From Paenibacillus pectinilyticus (GTDB lineage: Bacteria; Bacillota; Bacilli; Paenibacillales; NBRC-103111): a stretch of 64,000 bases of DNA. The translations under genes were made by a program, and so were the position numbers. Positions 34,308 to 43,261 of this stretch are shown here, in pieces. The stretch is from positions 72,288 through 136,287 of the forward strand of contig NZ_LYPC01000028.1 in the NCBI RefSeq assembly GCF_001700435.1, in the 5' to 3' direction. The notes under the pieces were generated by a model. That model saw only the letters and a list, made by a program, of their open reading frames with translations, did not search any database and was not told the origin of the DNA. Position 1 is the stretch's first letter. The number at the start of each line of letters is the position of its first letter.

Positions 34308-35663
34308 CTATTGCTGTTGCTCTGCCTGTGTAACACGCCTTTGACCGCTCGGTCTTTGCGGAGCTGACTCGACGTAGGGAACGGCTTCCCCTGCTGCCGC
34401 CATTCGTCGCAGTAATTTCTCCCTTAGCACAGCTGAAACCTCTGCATGGGACTCCATGCCTGCCAAATTCGTCAGCTCATAAGGGTCTGCTTGCAGATCG
34501 TACAAGCACTCCTCGACGTACTTATCGGAGCAGGAATCTTGCCCGCCATGCTTATCGGGCGCCCAAATGCTATATTTCCAGCGTTTCGTTCGGATGGCCC
34601 GGGCCACCTGGGTTCCGCTGATTTGCACAAATACCTCCTGCGGCCAATCGGTCGCCTTTTGGTTGATTAGGGATAGCAGGGAGTGACCCTGCATCTCGGG
34701 AGGAATCGCAATCCCCGCTGCGTCGAGCAGCGTCGGCGGGATATCGATTAAGCTGACCAGCTCCTTGATGCGGCCGCCGCCTGTGAAGCCCGGTCCCGTG
34801 AGCGCGAATGGCACGTGAATGGAGCTTTCATGGCACGACTGCTTATACTGCGCGTTGCGTGTTTTGAAATGGCAGCCATGATCAGCGGTGAACAAAATGA
34901 TCGTATCCTCCGCCAAGCCAAGGCTCTTGATGGCGTCCTGCATTCGGCCCAGCGCTTCGTCCAGCCGCTTGACCATGCCGTAGTAACCGCCAAGATGCTG
35001 CGGCGCCGTCCCGGTGAGGCTTGCAAGATCTGGCGGTGTCCACCTGCCTGTATAGCGTTCCTTGTAGCCGTCTGGCGCGACATAGTCGTCGAGGTGATTC
35101 TGATGATGCGGCTCGAGGAAGGAGAGAAACAGGAAGAACGGCTCCTCTTTGTGAGCGTCGATGTATCTTATGGCCGCGTCGGTCAGTGCATCGACGCGGT
35201 AGCCGGGGAGCTCAACGCGGTTGTTGTCGTTGTCCCAGAGAACAGCCGCATAGGGCTCTGACGTGCCTTCGACGGAATTGGCGGCCAGCCAATAGTCGTA
35301 GCCCGCGCGCTTATGCTCGGGGACCGGATTCTCTCCGGCCAAATGCCATTTGCCGATATAGCCGGTCTGGTAGCCCGCTGCGCGGAAGTGCTCGGCCAGC
35401 TTCGTCCCCTCCTGTGGGAGGGGAACGCGGTTATTGAAGCAACCCGACTCCGTAGCGTACAGTCCGGTTTGAATGCAGGAGCGTGCCGGTCCGCAGACTG
35501 GCTGGCATGTGAAGCCTAGCGGCACGTGCGTACCGTGCGCCGCTAGGCGGTCGAAGTTCGGTGTCAGATTCAGCGGATTGCCGTGGATACCGGTGGTATC
35601 CGCTCTCTGCTGATCCGTGAAAAAAACAATAATATTAGAACGATCGTTACGTTTTCGAGCCAT
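34308..35663 (-). CDS. Cys-type sulfatase (third, divergent)
   Basis: The 451-residue sulfatase belongs to a different branch from the other two. The formylglycine motif is C-G-P-A-R at Cys57 (QPVCGPARSCIQTGLYA), with FFTDQQRAD and FTADHGCHFK as metal-site blocks. There is no signal peptide. GGGGAG before the ATG at 35663 fixes the start, though the frame runs to 35711. It is first in the locus, upstream of the AraC regulator, so it may have its own promoter in 35664-35793, where I see no other gene. Confidence 0.92.
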   Translation of the reverse strand: MARKRNDRSNIIVFFTDQQRADTTGIHGNPLNLTPNFDRLAAHGTHVPLGFTCQPVCGPARSCIQTGLYATESGCFNNRVPLPQEGTKLAEHFRAAGYQTGYIGKWHLAGENPVPEHKRAGYDYWLAANSVEGTSEPYAAVLWDNDNNRVELPGYRVDALTDAAIRYIDAHKEEPFFLFLSFLEPHHQNHLDDYVAPDGYKERYTGRWTPPDLASLTGTAPQHLGGYYGMVKRLDEALGRMQDAIKSLGLAEDTIILFTADHGCHFKTRNAQYKQSCHESSIHVPFALTGPGFTGGGRIKELVSLIDIPPTLLDAAGIAIPPEMQGHSLLSLINQKATDWPQEVFVQISGTQVARAIRTKRWKYSIWAPDKHGGQDSCSDKYVEECLYDLQADPYELTNLAGMESHAEVSAVLREKLLRRMAAAGEAVPYVESAPQRPSGQRRVTQAEQQQ

Positions 35664-35793
35664 GGGTATCTCTCCCCTAATCGTTAGTGGGCGAAGCTTC
35701 TCACCTATCATAGTAAGGGCTGGAGGGATTACCGGATACGTGCACGAGGCAACTTTTGAGGTTAGTGGATGTATACAGGCAAGAATCTAGCCT

Positions 35794-35843
35794 AAAAAAT
35801 CCCACTTCTCCTCGATACGGTGATCGAGAGTAGGTGGGATTTT
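35794..35843. terminator. Strong bidirectional terminator at the tail-module edge
   Basis: AAAATCCCAC (35796-35805) pairs perfectly with GTGGGATTTT (35834-35843), and CTCGAT/ATCGAG is nested inside. It closes the tail/lysis operon. Confidence 0.85.
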
Positions 35844-35857
35844 ACTAGTACGACCGT

Positions 35858-36445
35858 TCACATCTGTCCTGATACTTTTCGGAGCTCATTGGCTAATCGA
35901 TGAAATTCTTCCTTAGCTTCAACATCTTCCGTGCTCATCCAAGCCGCAGATAAAAAATTAATAATTTTATTGGCATCATCCGGACTCATTACATACTCCC
36001 CTTCTTCTACAATTACAACTTCATCATAACGGGTCAGATCGCTCCCCTCAATAATACCAATCAGCTTGTCTGCATATTGTGGATCTGTTGCGTATCCTGC
36101 TTGCTGCAGTCCCCAACTTGCCTTGCGGTAGTCTCGCTCATGTAAGACCTTGGCGTATCTTGGGTTGGCAGCAAGCAGTAAGGAGTGGTCGCGAATACTA
36201 TCGCTCCAGCTTTCGTAAACACGAAAACCAGCTACAATTTGCAGCCATTTGCCGTTAATGAATTCCTGTGTCGCTTGCAGCTGCCCGCTGCCTTTGATCC
36301 CAAATAAATTATTGCCTGGGGCATAGCGGCCCCAACCGCTTTCTAGAATAGCCTGTGCGATGGTCACACTAGCCAAAATACCAAATGCCCGCATATCTTC
36401 TTGTGCAGCTGATGCAATTTGCTCAACAAATAGACTCGAGCTCAT
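35858..36445 (-). CDS. Endolysin, glucosaminidase/FlgJ-type muramidase
   Basis: The 195-residue protein has a family-73 glucosaminidase domain. ILASVTIAQAILESGWGRYAP holds the catalytic Glu (ILESGWG), and NNLFGIKG, YESWSDSIRDHS and YATDPQYADKLIGII are typical later motifs. It should cut the wall glycan for release. The last 50 residues are acidic and helical, with no clear wall-binding domain. Its ATG overlaps the holin stop by 4 bp. Confidence 0.9.
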   Translation of the reverse strand: MSSSLFVEQIASAAQEDMRAFGILASVTIAQAILESGWGRYAPGNNLFGIKGSGQLQATQEFINGKWLQIVAGFRVYESWSDSIRDHSLLLAANPRYAKVLHERDYRKASWGLQQAGYATDPQYADKLIGIIEGSDLTRYDEVVIVEEGEYVMSPDDANKIINFLSAAWMSTEDVEAKEEFHRLANELRKVSGQM

Positions 36446-36840
36446 ATTCCTTCCCCTTTGCTGCGCAAAACTTGAATCATTTGCTTCACGAAAACAGGCA
36501 GTGGCAGGCCTAAACGTCCATAATTTTCAGTGATAGAAATCAACTCATTCGCCAAGTAAAAATAGATCGCTCCAGTCATCATCAGGTCTGTATTCATGAG
36601 AATATCCATGCGATGAGCCAGCATAATGACAAGCAGCATCAGCCCTTTGCGCGCAAGGCCCCAAAAACCAACTTGACTGTTAAGGCCCTGCTGCTCTTTC
36701 ATCGAGGCGGCAATACCCGTGACATAATCGACGAGTATCGCCATGAGGAAGAGGCCTATCAGTTCGCTCCACCCACCAAACGTGTAGGTCGCGATGGCTC
36801 CGAGCGTGGCAGAAATCAGGTTAAAACAGATTTGGTTCAT
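36442..36840 (-). CDS. Phage holin (phage_holin_4 / Cph1-type)
   Basis: The 132-residue membrane protein has helices near 6-24, 30-46, 68-84 and 92-108, with the family motif ILVDYVTGIAASMKEQQGLNSQVGFWGLARK. It would permeabilise the membrane for the endolysin. GAAAGGAG precedes the ATG at 36840; the frame is open to 36924 but lacks support there. It is cotranscribed and overlapping with the endolysin. Confidence 0.9.
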   Translation of the reverse strand: MNQICFNLISATLGAIATYTFGGWSELIGLFLMAILVDYVTGIAASMKEQQGLNSQVGFWGLARKGLMLLVIMLAHRMDILMNTDLMMTGAIYFYLANELISITENYGRLGLPLPVFVKQMIQVLRSKGEGI

Positions 36841-36917
36841 GCGTTTGTGCTCCTTTCTTTTGGGATGGGTGGAGGCCCCTAGGATTTGTGGCTTCCTAGC
36901 GGCCCCATTACGGTGTT

Positions 36918-37454
36918 TCACCACATTATGGATACGATATCTTCAGCATTATTCGCTGATATTGCCTCTGCTTTTAACTCCCAATACTTGTTGATGTTGG
37001 CGTTTTTATGGGCGAGCCCGTCGGCGTATAACACCTTGAATTGTTCAAAATTATGAGGCTGTGGAACGCCTGATGCTTTCCAGATGATGTTCTCGGTAAT
37101 GATCCCTGCTGAGATTGCATTAAGCATGCCTTCGAGATTAATCTGGTCATGGTATTCAAAGTCATAGGTATTATCTGTTCCGAGTGCACTTGAAGTAAAT
37201 CCTTCGAGAATGGATGTATTACATGCCGCGTTGAGCTTGTTGATATGGGAGGATCGAACGTCATTTAATACTTGTTCTGGCGTCGGTTGCATAGTGTCCC
37301 ATGCGGATTGCAGCTCTTCTGTAGTCGGTTGTGGATGCTCCAAGTTCCATTGTGCAATATACGGGCCGTTACCGTCTGAATCGTCTTGAACGATGAAGTC
37401 TACGGAAGAGACAGCTTGTGGATATAAATGAATGATTGCTTGTACTATGTTCAT
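36918..37454 (-). CDS. XkdW/DUF4376-like tail-fibre accessory protein
   Basis: The 178-residue protein joins an XkdW-like N-terminus (MNIVQAIIHLYPQAVSSVDFIVQDDSDG) to a helical DUF4376-type region (SSHINKLNAACNTSILEGFTS...FKVLYADGLAHKNANI). In PBSX-like phages this gene follows the fibre gene, as here with a 12-bp gap. It is probably a fibre chaperone or small tail component. Confidence 0.75.
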   Translation of the reverse strand: MNIVQAIIHLYPQAVSSVDFIVQDDSDGNGPYIAQWNLEHPQPTTEELQSAWDTMQPTPEQVLNDVRSSHINKLNAACNTSILEGFTSSALGTDNTYDFEYHDQINLEGMLNAISAGIITENIIWKASGVPQPHNFEQFKVLYADGLAHKNANINKYWELKAEAISANNAEDIVSIMW

Positions 37455-37466
37455 GGGTTTCCTCCT

Positions 37467-40400
37467 TTATGCGATACGTGTAATGCTAGCTTCTGTACTA
37501 TATACATTAAGCGTTAATGCAACAGTTGAAGTATAGTAAAACTCTACATAGTCGCCTACATTAAGTTTAAGAACTATTTGTCCGTTAACTAGCGGTGGTG
37601 TTGAATTATTGGCATGAAGCATCCCAATGTCAGCTAAGTTAATCCCATTCACCCTTGCTATGATATACATAGATGACCCGGATGGTACTGTAGCATTCGC
37701 TTCTGCTGATGCACGCAAGAGATAGATACCAGACTGAGCAGCAGTAAACCTGTAGTTGATTACAGAGTCAAATTCGGACAAATTATCGTAAAACTCAGAT
37801 GCAAATGCAAGTTTAGTAGACGTTGAAGCGGAAATATTTTGAGTTGTTGCTAATGTTGTCCGGAATGCGCTACGATTTGCTTGCGTGTTATCTCCCCAAG
37901 GGTTAACAACTCCGACGAATGAACTACTGTAAATAGTCGTTCCTGTTGGGATTGTCCCCGATGTTGTAACTTTACTTCCACCTGCACCACTAAATATATA
38001 CGTATTTCCTGTTCCTGTATTATTCGTGATCATAACTTCGCTATTTGTACTTATGAGAAACGCAACTACTCTATTTGAAACTACACAATTCGTAATTTGC
38101 GCTTTCGATTGTACTATACTAAACCCTTCCGTCGATCCTGAGGCAGAAGTTACAGTACACATATTAAAGTCTATTGAGCCACAGTTATTAGCGCTAAAGC
38201 CTGAATTTGTTGTAGCTGTAGCGGTAAAACCAGTTATAGATGCTCTAGTTGTTCTAGACATAGATATACTATTAACAGTTACGACACCTATTGCGACAAG
38301 TTTTATGAATACACTTGTGCTACCAGCACATATGAACCCACTCAAATCTACATCTTCTGCATACGCCCCTACCAATACGTTAATTGTTACCACGTGATTT
38401 ACAATTTGCGGAACGTTGTTAATTGCCCGTTGAATCGTCTTAAACGGCTTCCCTGCACTTCCATCGTTGTTGTCAGCTCCGTTTGTCCCGTCTACGTACA
38501 ACACCAATACCGCACTTGTTTTTTGAGGGACGTTGTATATCTGTCTAGCTAGAATCTCAGTCGCACTAATACGTGCGTCTTGATCTGCTTGATTCGCCGC
38601 CAACACATCAACAACGGTTTTCAGATTACTTGCCGCTTCGGCCGTTACTGCTTGTACTGGTGCTGATAGTATGTATTGATCAAGTGCAATATAGCTTGCT
38701 TCGTATACGGCAGTTGGGTCGAAGTTTTCGGCTTTAATTCCCGCTTGGGAAGTACCGTAAGGCAGCCCTGTTGATAATACATACCACTTATTATCTATCT
38801 TTCCGTTTTTATAAACCATCATCATGTTTCGTGCTCTATTTCGTAGCAAGCTAGGCGTCCCCGCAGTATTGTTAATCAAATACTCGTTACTGCCCGCGAG
38901 GTACCAAGGATAGGCCTTCTCCCGGATTACAGCCCCTTGCCCCACTTCAATCTGATTCAATCCCTCATGTAGACTCATACTGCCTTCTACTAGGATTTCC
39001 TCAAATACAGGTGTAGCTAATTGGTAGGCTAGTTTATACGGTTTCCAGTTGCCATTACCAACTGGAGCTATGGATGTAGGTAACGTAAATGTCGAATATG
39101 TAGGAGTTCCCCACCCAGCTATGGTGTTCCATGTTTTTGTTCCTGAGTTATTATAAGGTAGACCCGAACCCCCACCATCATACATCCTCCAACCGTAGAA
39201 GTATGCTTGTATCTCTTGTGCCGTTGGTGTGTATGCCTCTCCCCAACCGCTATCTAAGTCTGCAATTGTAATATAAAGATTTGCAAGATCGAAAACTGTC
39301 CAATCAGGAACGGTCGATCCCCCTGCTGAAAAAGTTAAGGGCTTACCATCGAACTTTGTTACCCTCTGTGTATGTGGAGTCTGACCTGTTATCGGACTTC
39401 TTACTGATTTGCAACCCGTTAGATCAGCGTCAAATATCCAAGTTTGACTACCATCCAGCACCATATCCCTGAATCGCTTCTCGACAAAGTACTTACCATT
39501 TCGCTTAAATAACGTGTCATACATAGAACCATCTACTGAAGATGTTAGTTGGACATTAGGAAATGCAAGCATATTGTCATTACGTGGTTTGAATGGTTTG
39601 GCTGTTACTCCAAGGTTAAGCATAGGGTTAGAGAATGTGAATGTACCTATAACACCATTACTCGCAATATAAATACTCACAGTAGCTGTTCCACTTGGGG
39701 CAGTTAAGGTTATGGATTGGGAAGTTACGAATCCCGATGTAAGTAATACATTCCCTACATTGTCTCTAAAATCCATGCCTATATATCCGTTATGAGATAC
39801 TGCGTATGTGTAGGCAGTACCAACAACTGCGTTTACGGTAGCAGCAGCTTGTTGGTTCGCTGTTGTAGAAGAAATGATTTTAGCTGAATATGGCGTTGGG
39901 AAAGCTTCTGCAATAGCATTAGACCATTCCCCGAAAGTAGGTGCTAAGTTTTCCCCATACTTAATCACATAAGGTGCATTAACATGCTTTACGTCATCAA
40001 CATATGGGTATTTAGCAGCAATTTGTGCATCTGTCATACTTGCTAAAGCAGTATATTCAGCTGTGGATAGCTCGTACACCCTGAATCCATCAGCATAACC
40101 ATATTGCCCTGCTACCCCATTTACCATAACTTGTACTCGTTGTGATACGACTGTAGCAACGAATTTCACATAACTTAATGTACTATTTATGGTTAGATTA
40201 GGGGGGGCCGTCCCCTTACCTACAACGGCAACGTTCACCCCCATTGACGAATTTCCATTTCTAACCTCAGCAACTGCGATATAATTACTGCCGATTTTAA
40301 GGGATAAATCTTGAAGTACAGCTACGTAGCTTTGCCCAACTCCAATTGTAGCTTTAACGCAGTTTGCCCCATATATTTTATTTGCTGTATCTAGTGCAAT

Positions 40401-40706
40401 TGTTCCTTGAAAGGCACCCCATCTACTTATATCTTCGAAGTTCCCATCCCTACCCAACAAATTAACCAACGTACGCCCCTTAATATTTTGCAAGTTAAAC
40501 GGCGAACTCTGTGGAACATTCACAACCTGCAGTCCATTAACCAGGTTCACCGCTGTTGGCGGTGGACTCACGGCGACTTGTGCGCCTAGCTGCGCATCAA
40601 TCCTATCCCAGTTATCATTCAGCATGGTGTTAATATCAAAAGTATCATTGCCGTCTGTGGACGGATTTTTCTTATACAGTCCTACGTTCGTTGTGTTGCT
40701 GGACAT
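37467..40706 (-). CDS. Tail fibre, candidate receptor-binding protein
   Basis: The 1079-residue protein opens with a baseplate-attachment type start (TTNVGLYKKNPSTDGNDTFDINTMLNDNWDRID). Carbohydrate-binding-like repeats follow. A right-handed beta-helix segment lies near 730-890 (LYVDGTNGADNNDGSAGKPFKTIQRAIN). The C-terminal head of about 130 residues has C1q/TNF-like strands (FTAAQSGIYLLRASAEA, LKLNVGDYVEFYYT). The head would set target specificity. Base composition is AT-richer than the other tail genes, which suggests separate acquisition. Confidence 0.85.
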   Translation of the reverse strand: MSSNTTNVGLYKKNPSTDGNDTFDINTMLNDNWDRIDAQLGAQVAVSPPPTAVNLVNGLQVVNVPQSSPFNLQNIKGRTLVNLLGRDGNFEDISRWGAFQGTIALDTANKIYGANCVKATIGVGQSYVAVLQDLSLKIGSNYIAVAEVRNGNSSMGVNVAVVGKGTAPPNLTINSTLSYVKFVATVVSQRVQVMVNGVAGQYGYADGFRVYELSTAEYTALASMTDAQIAAKYPYVDDVKHVNAPYVIKYGENLAPTFGEWSNAIAEAFPTPYSAKIISSTTANQQAAATVNAVVGTAYTYAVSHNGYIGMDFRDNVGNVLLTSGFVTSQSITLTAPSGTATVSIYIASNGVIGTFTFSNPMLNLGVTAKPFKPRNDNMLAFPNVQLTSSVDGSMYDTLFKRNGKYFVEKRFRDMVLDGSQTWIFDADLTGCKSVRSPITGQTPHTQRVTKFDGKPLTFSAGGSTVPDWTVFDLANLYITIADLDSGWGEAYTPTAQEIQAYFYGWRMYDGGGSGLPYNNSGTKTWNTIAGWGTPTYSTFTLPTSIAPVGNGNWKPYKLAYQLATPVFEEILVEGSMSLHEGLNQIEVGQGAVIREKAYPWYLAGSNEYLINNTAGTPSLLRNRARNMMMVYKNGKIDNKWYVLSTGLPYGTSQAGIKAENFDPTAVYEASYIALDQYILSAPVQAVTAEAASNLKTVVDVLAANQADQDARISATEILARQIYNVPQKTSAVLVLYVDGTNGADNNDGSAGKPFKTIQRAINNVPQIVNHVVTINVLVGAYAEDVDLSGFICAGSTSVFIKLVAIGVVTVNSISMSRTTRASITGFTATATTNSGFSANNCGSIDFNMCTVTSASGSTEGFSIVQSKAQITNCVVSNRVVAFLISTNSEVMITNNTGTGNTYIFSGAGGSKVTTSGTIPTGTTIYSSSFVGVVNPWGDNTQANRSAFRTTLATTQNISASTSTKLAFASEFYDNLSEFDSVINYRFTAAQSGIYLLRASAEANATVPSGSSMYIIARVNGINLADIGMLHANNSTPPLVNGQIVLKLNVGDYVEFYYTSTVALTLNVYSTEASITRIA

Positions 40707-40723
40707 ATGTTTTTCCCTCCATG

Positions 40724-41290
40724 TTAAACGGGAATGAATGGCGCGAAGTCGGTCATTTTCCTCGTTTGAATTTCACTAATTTTCATTGCTTGGTGCAACT
40801 GACTGAGCAAAAAATATTTGTACTTATAGATCACCTGCAAATGCGCGGGCTTGATTTCCTCAACGGCTGCTTGCAGATCGTTCAAGTTCGGCGGCGTCCC
40901 CAATGTATCCACAAACCTCACCGTAAACTGGTACAGCGACGGCTGCTGCGTAACCTCCACCGCTCCGCGCTCGTAAGCCTCGGCCACGTTTTGGATCAAA
41001 TCCACGGTTACGGTGCCGACGCCACGCAGCTTGGCGTTGATCACCGAGCGACGCTGATCGTCGGGCTTGTTCGGTGCCGGCGCGATGCCGAGCTCAGCTT
41101 CCCAAGCGTCCAGCCCCCAAGTCGCGGAGCTGACGAAAAATTGCCCCAGTGTCTCCTCCAAGGAGACACGCAATTGATCGAGCTCTGCCCCTTGGGCTTG
41201 CAGAATGGCGCCCATGACGCGCGATGTCTCGTAGTAATCGGGCAAGTAGCCCAGCATGCGGTTGCCGCTAGTTGAAGTCACTTGCGTCAT
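40724..41290 (-). CDS. Baseplate protein XkdU-like (YmfQ/DUF2313)
   Basis: The 188-residue protein has the YmfQ-type start RMLGYLPDYYETSRVMGAILQAQG and AWEAELGIAP, the usual wedge component downstream of a baseplate-J protein. Its ATG overlaps the XkdT-like stop by 4 bp (ATGA). Confidence 0.88.
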   Translation of the reverse strand: MTQVTSTSGNRMLGYLPDYYETSRVMGAILQAQGAELDQLRVSLEETLGQFFVSSATWGLDAWEAELGIAPAPNKPDDQRRSVINAKLRGVGTVTVDLIQNVAEAYERGAVEVTQQPSLYQFTVRFVDTLGTPPNLNDLQAAVEEIKPAHLQVIYKYKYFLLSQLHQAMKISEIQTRKMTDFAPFIPV

Positions 41291-42396
41291 ACGAGCGACA
41301 CCACCCCAATAACAGCAACTTGCCCTACGTTGATCGTGATGTTCGAGCTGCCGCCATTGATCTGCAAGTTGGCATAATCCTGCACGCCTGGCGTGTCCAA
41401 CAACAAGGAACCAATGCGCACATAGCGAACCGCTGGATCACTCGAGAACGCCAGTTCGGATAAATAGGCGCGAACAGCCTCCGTAAAATCATTTTTGACC
41501 TGTGCCAATGTTCTTGACCCGTTCAAGGTAAGTACAGCCTGAATGCCAATCGCGACTTCGGCAGCAGCCACAACAGTTGCGACAGCTCCAATCGGAGCTT
41601 TCCCCACCAGGGGTGGAGCCGGGTAAATATACTGCTGCACGGCTGTGACGATGGAAGCAGACGCACTCCTTTTATCCGTGCCGATGATAACGACCTTAAC
41701 GGTTCCGGGGCCCTGCCACAGGGGCAGCACCTGCGCCGCACCCACACCCGCCACATCGAGCACCCAGTTCAGATAGTCGGCTTTATTGCCGCTTGTGCCT
41801 GGGGAACGAACTTTGGCGTAAAAACGATTGAGCAATGATTCATCTTTCTCTACATCCGTCCCATTCGTCATTGGTGATGTGTTCGTCACGCTCGTGATTC
41901 CTACGATTGGCGTCACCAGTAGGCTGACCGCTCCGCTCGGCACATTGCCTTTAACCCCTCCCTCTAATGCCGATACGGACACGATCACATATCCTGAGCT
42001 ATCTACAACGGCCGCATCCAGCGTTTCAAACATCCGAGATGACGTGCCGTACAAGGCATCTGCCAACGTACCAATTCGCGCTCCTTGCGGAATGATTGTC
42101 CCAACAACACCTGTGAACTTCACTTGGCCGACAGCCTTCATCGCGTCTTTGCGAGTAATGCCTCGCTCTGCACAGCGCATGTCCAGATATGGACCAAAGG
42201 TCGTCCCCGCGAATCCTCGCCGCAAAACCTCCTGTGACTGCAGCGCCGCAAGCGCTAATTCAATAGAAGCTGGAGCCAACGCATCCCAGATATAAGATCC
42301 TTCTGACTTGTCCAAATCGGAAGGGAAGCAGTTTAACATCCGGCTCCGGATCGCTTCCTCTGTCTGTTCTGTCAAATAATCGGGTAAACTTGCCAT
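41287..42396 (-). CDS. Baseplate J-like wedge protein (XkdT)
   Basis: The 369-residue protein matches baseplate J/gp47 proteins: SYIWDALAPASIELA near the start, GTIIPQGARIGT and the central ADYLNWVLDVAGVGAAQVLP segment. It builds the hexagonal wedge that triggers sheath contraction. It is tightly packed with the DUF2634 and YmfQ genes. Confidence 0.92.
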   Translation of the reverse strand: MASLPDYLTEQTEEAIRSRMLNCFPSDLDKSEGSYIWDALAPASIELALAALQSQEVLRRGFAGTTFGPYLDMRCAERGITRKDAMKAVGQVKFTGVVGTIIPQGARIGTLADALYGTSSRMFETLDAAVVDSSGYVIVSVSALEGGVKGNVPSGAVSLLVTPIVGITSVTNTSPMTNGTDVEKDESLLNRFYAKVRSPGTSGNKADYLNWVLDVAGVGAAQVLPLWQGPGTVKVVIIGTDKRSASASIVTAVQQYIYPAPPLVGKAPIGAVATVVAAAEVAIGIQAVLTLNGSRTLAQVKNDFTEAVRAYLSELAFSSDPAVRYVRIGSLLLDTPGVQDYANLQINGGSSNITINVGQVAVIGVVSLV

Positions 42397-42397
42397 A

Positions 42398-42871
42398 TTA
42401 ACTGATCACCACACTTCCTTTTATGTTTTTTTGCTCGCCTCGCACGTTCACGATTTCACATTGAAACGAGCATTTCTCATTTTCCCACTCCCATGTAAAA
42501 TGACGAACGTCCGCTGTACGCGGATCGACCTTCAAGGTCTCCGTCGTAATACGCACAATTTCCATTTCATTCGCTTGGCGGGACAAATGGCGGGCAATCA
42601 AATCGTCATACTCCTGACCGTAGGACCGGGAATACACCAGATGCGTGTAACGCCTTGCGCGCAGCGCCTTTTGGCACCATTCAACCCAGGCTTCGGTGTC
42701 CGTACACTCCGCGATTTTACCCGTTGGTGTCGTAATGAACTCCCCAAGTGAATGGTCAAATTTCGGGCTACGACCGAACGGTATCTTCCCCATTTTGCCT
42801 CCAGCCAAAAGCGCTTCCGCCCCTAATCCAGTCCCAGCGCCCGCTCCCACTAGCGGAAATAAATTCGGCAT
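42398..42871 (-). CDS. Baseplate protein XkdS-like (DUF2634)
   Basis: The 157-residue protein has the DUF2634 core of a gp25-like baseplate component (AEWVEWCQK-type segment EAWVEWCQKALRARRYTHLVYSRSYGQEYDDLI). A Gly/Ala-rich N-terminus is longer than usual. The stop and start of neighbours lie within 1-2 bp. Confidence 0.85.
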   Translation of the reverse strand: MPNLFPLVGAGAGTGLGAEALLAGGKMGKIPFGRSPKFDHSLGEFITTPTGKIAECTDTEAWVEWCQKALRARRYTHLVYSRSYGQEYDDLIARHLSRQANEMEIVRITTETLKVDPRTADVRHFTWEWENEKCSFQCEIVNVRGEQKNIKGSVVIS

Positions 42872-43261
42872 CTATTTCACCACCTTACACAGAATCACGG
42901 CATCATTGCCGTCATCGATCGGAATCGCCAATACACGGTCACCAGGCTTCAAGCCATGCTGAAATTCCATTCGCACATCCTCAACGCCCGACTCTGTAAA
43001 AGCAAATGTGCCCTGACCCGCTACAGGAACTCCACCGCTGCTTAAACCCGAAACCGTGCCAGTCAGCGCGAAATTAGGCAGATGAAGCTTAGCCATCCAA
43101 TCCGCCACATAATAATCCGCGATTTCATGTTTAAAACGATCCAGCTTCAGGCCGCCAGCCGTCATTGTACCCAATTCCGCCGGTAAGCCGGAAACCGCTG
43201 AAGCGGCATGCCCAGACATCCGATCGTCCAATAGGGAAGCTAGCTTTTTATACGGATTCAT
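42872..43261 (-). CDS. Baseplate/hub protein XkdR-like (DUF2577)
   Basis: The 129-residue protein has the DUF2577 pattern: an N-terminal helix, then a small OB-like beta domain ending LKPGDRVLAIPIDDGNDAVILCKV. In PBSX-like tails it lies between the hub XkdQ and XkdS, as here. It overlaps the hub gene by 14 bp. Confidence 0.85.
   Translation of the reverse strand: MNPYKKLASLLDDRMSGHAASAVSGLPAELGTMTAGGLKLDRFKHEIADYYVADWMAKLHLPNFALTGTVSGLSSGGVPVAGQGTFAFTESGVEDVRMEFQHGLKPGDRVLAIPIDDGNDAVILCKVVK

Noticed and set aside
41828-42295. 155-codon plus-strand ORF opposite the baseplate J gene
   Set aside because: It is a long antisense frame due to codon bias in the sense gene; no start signal or domain.
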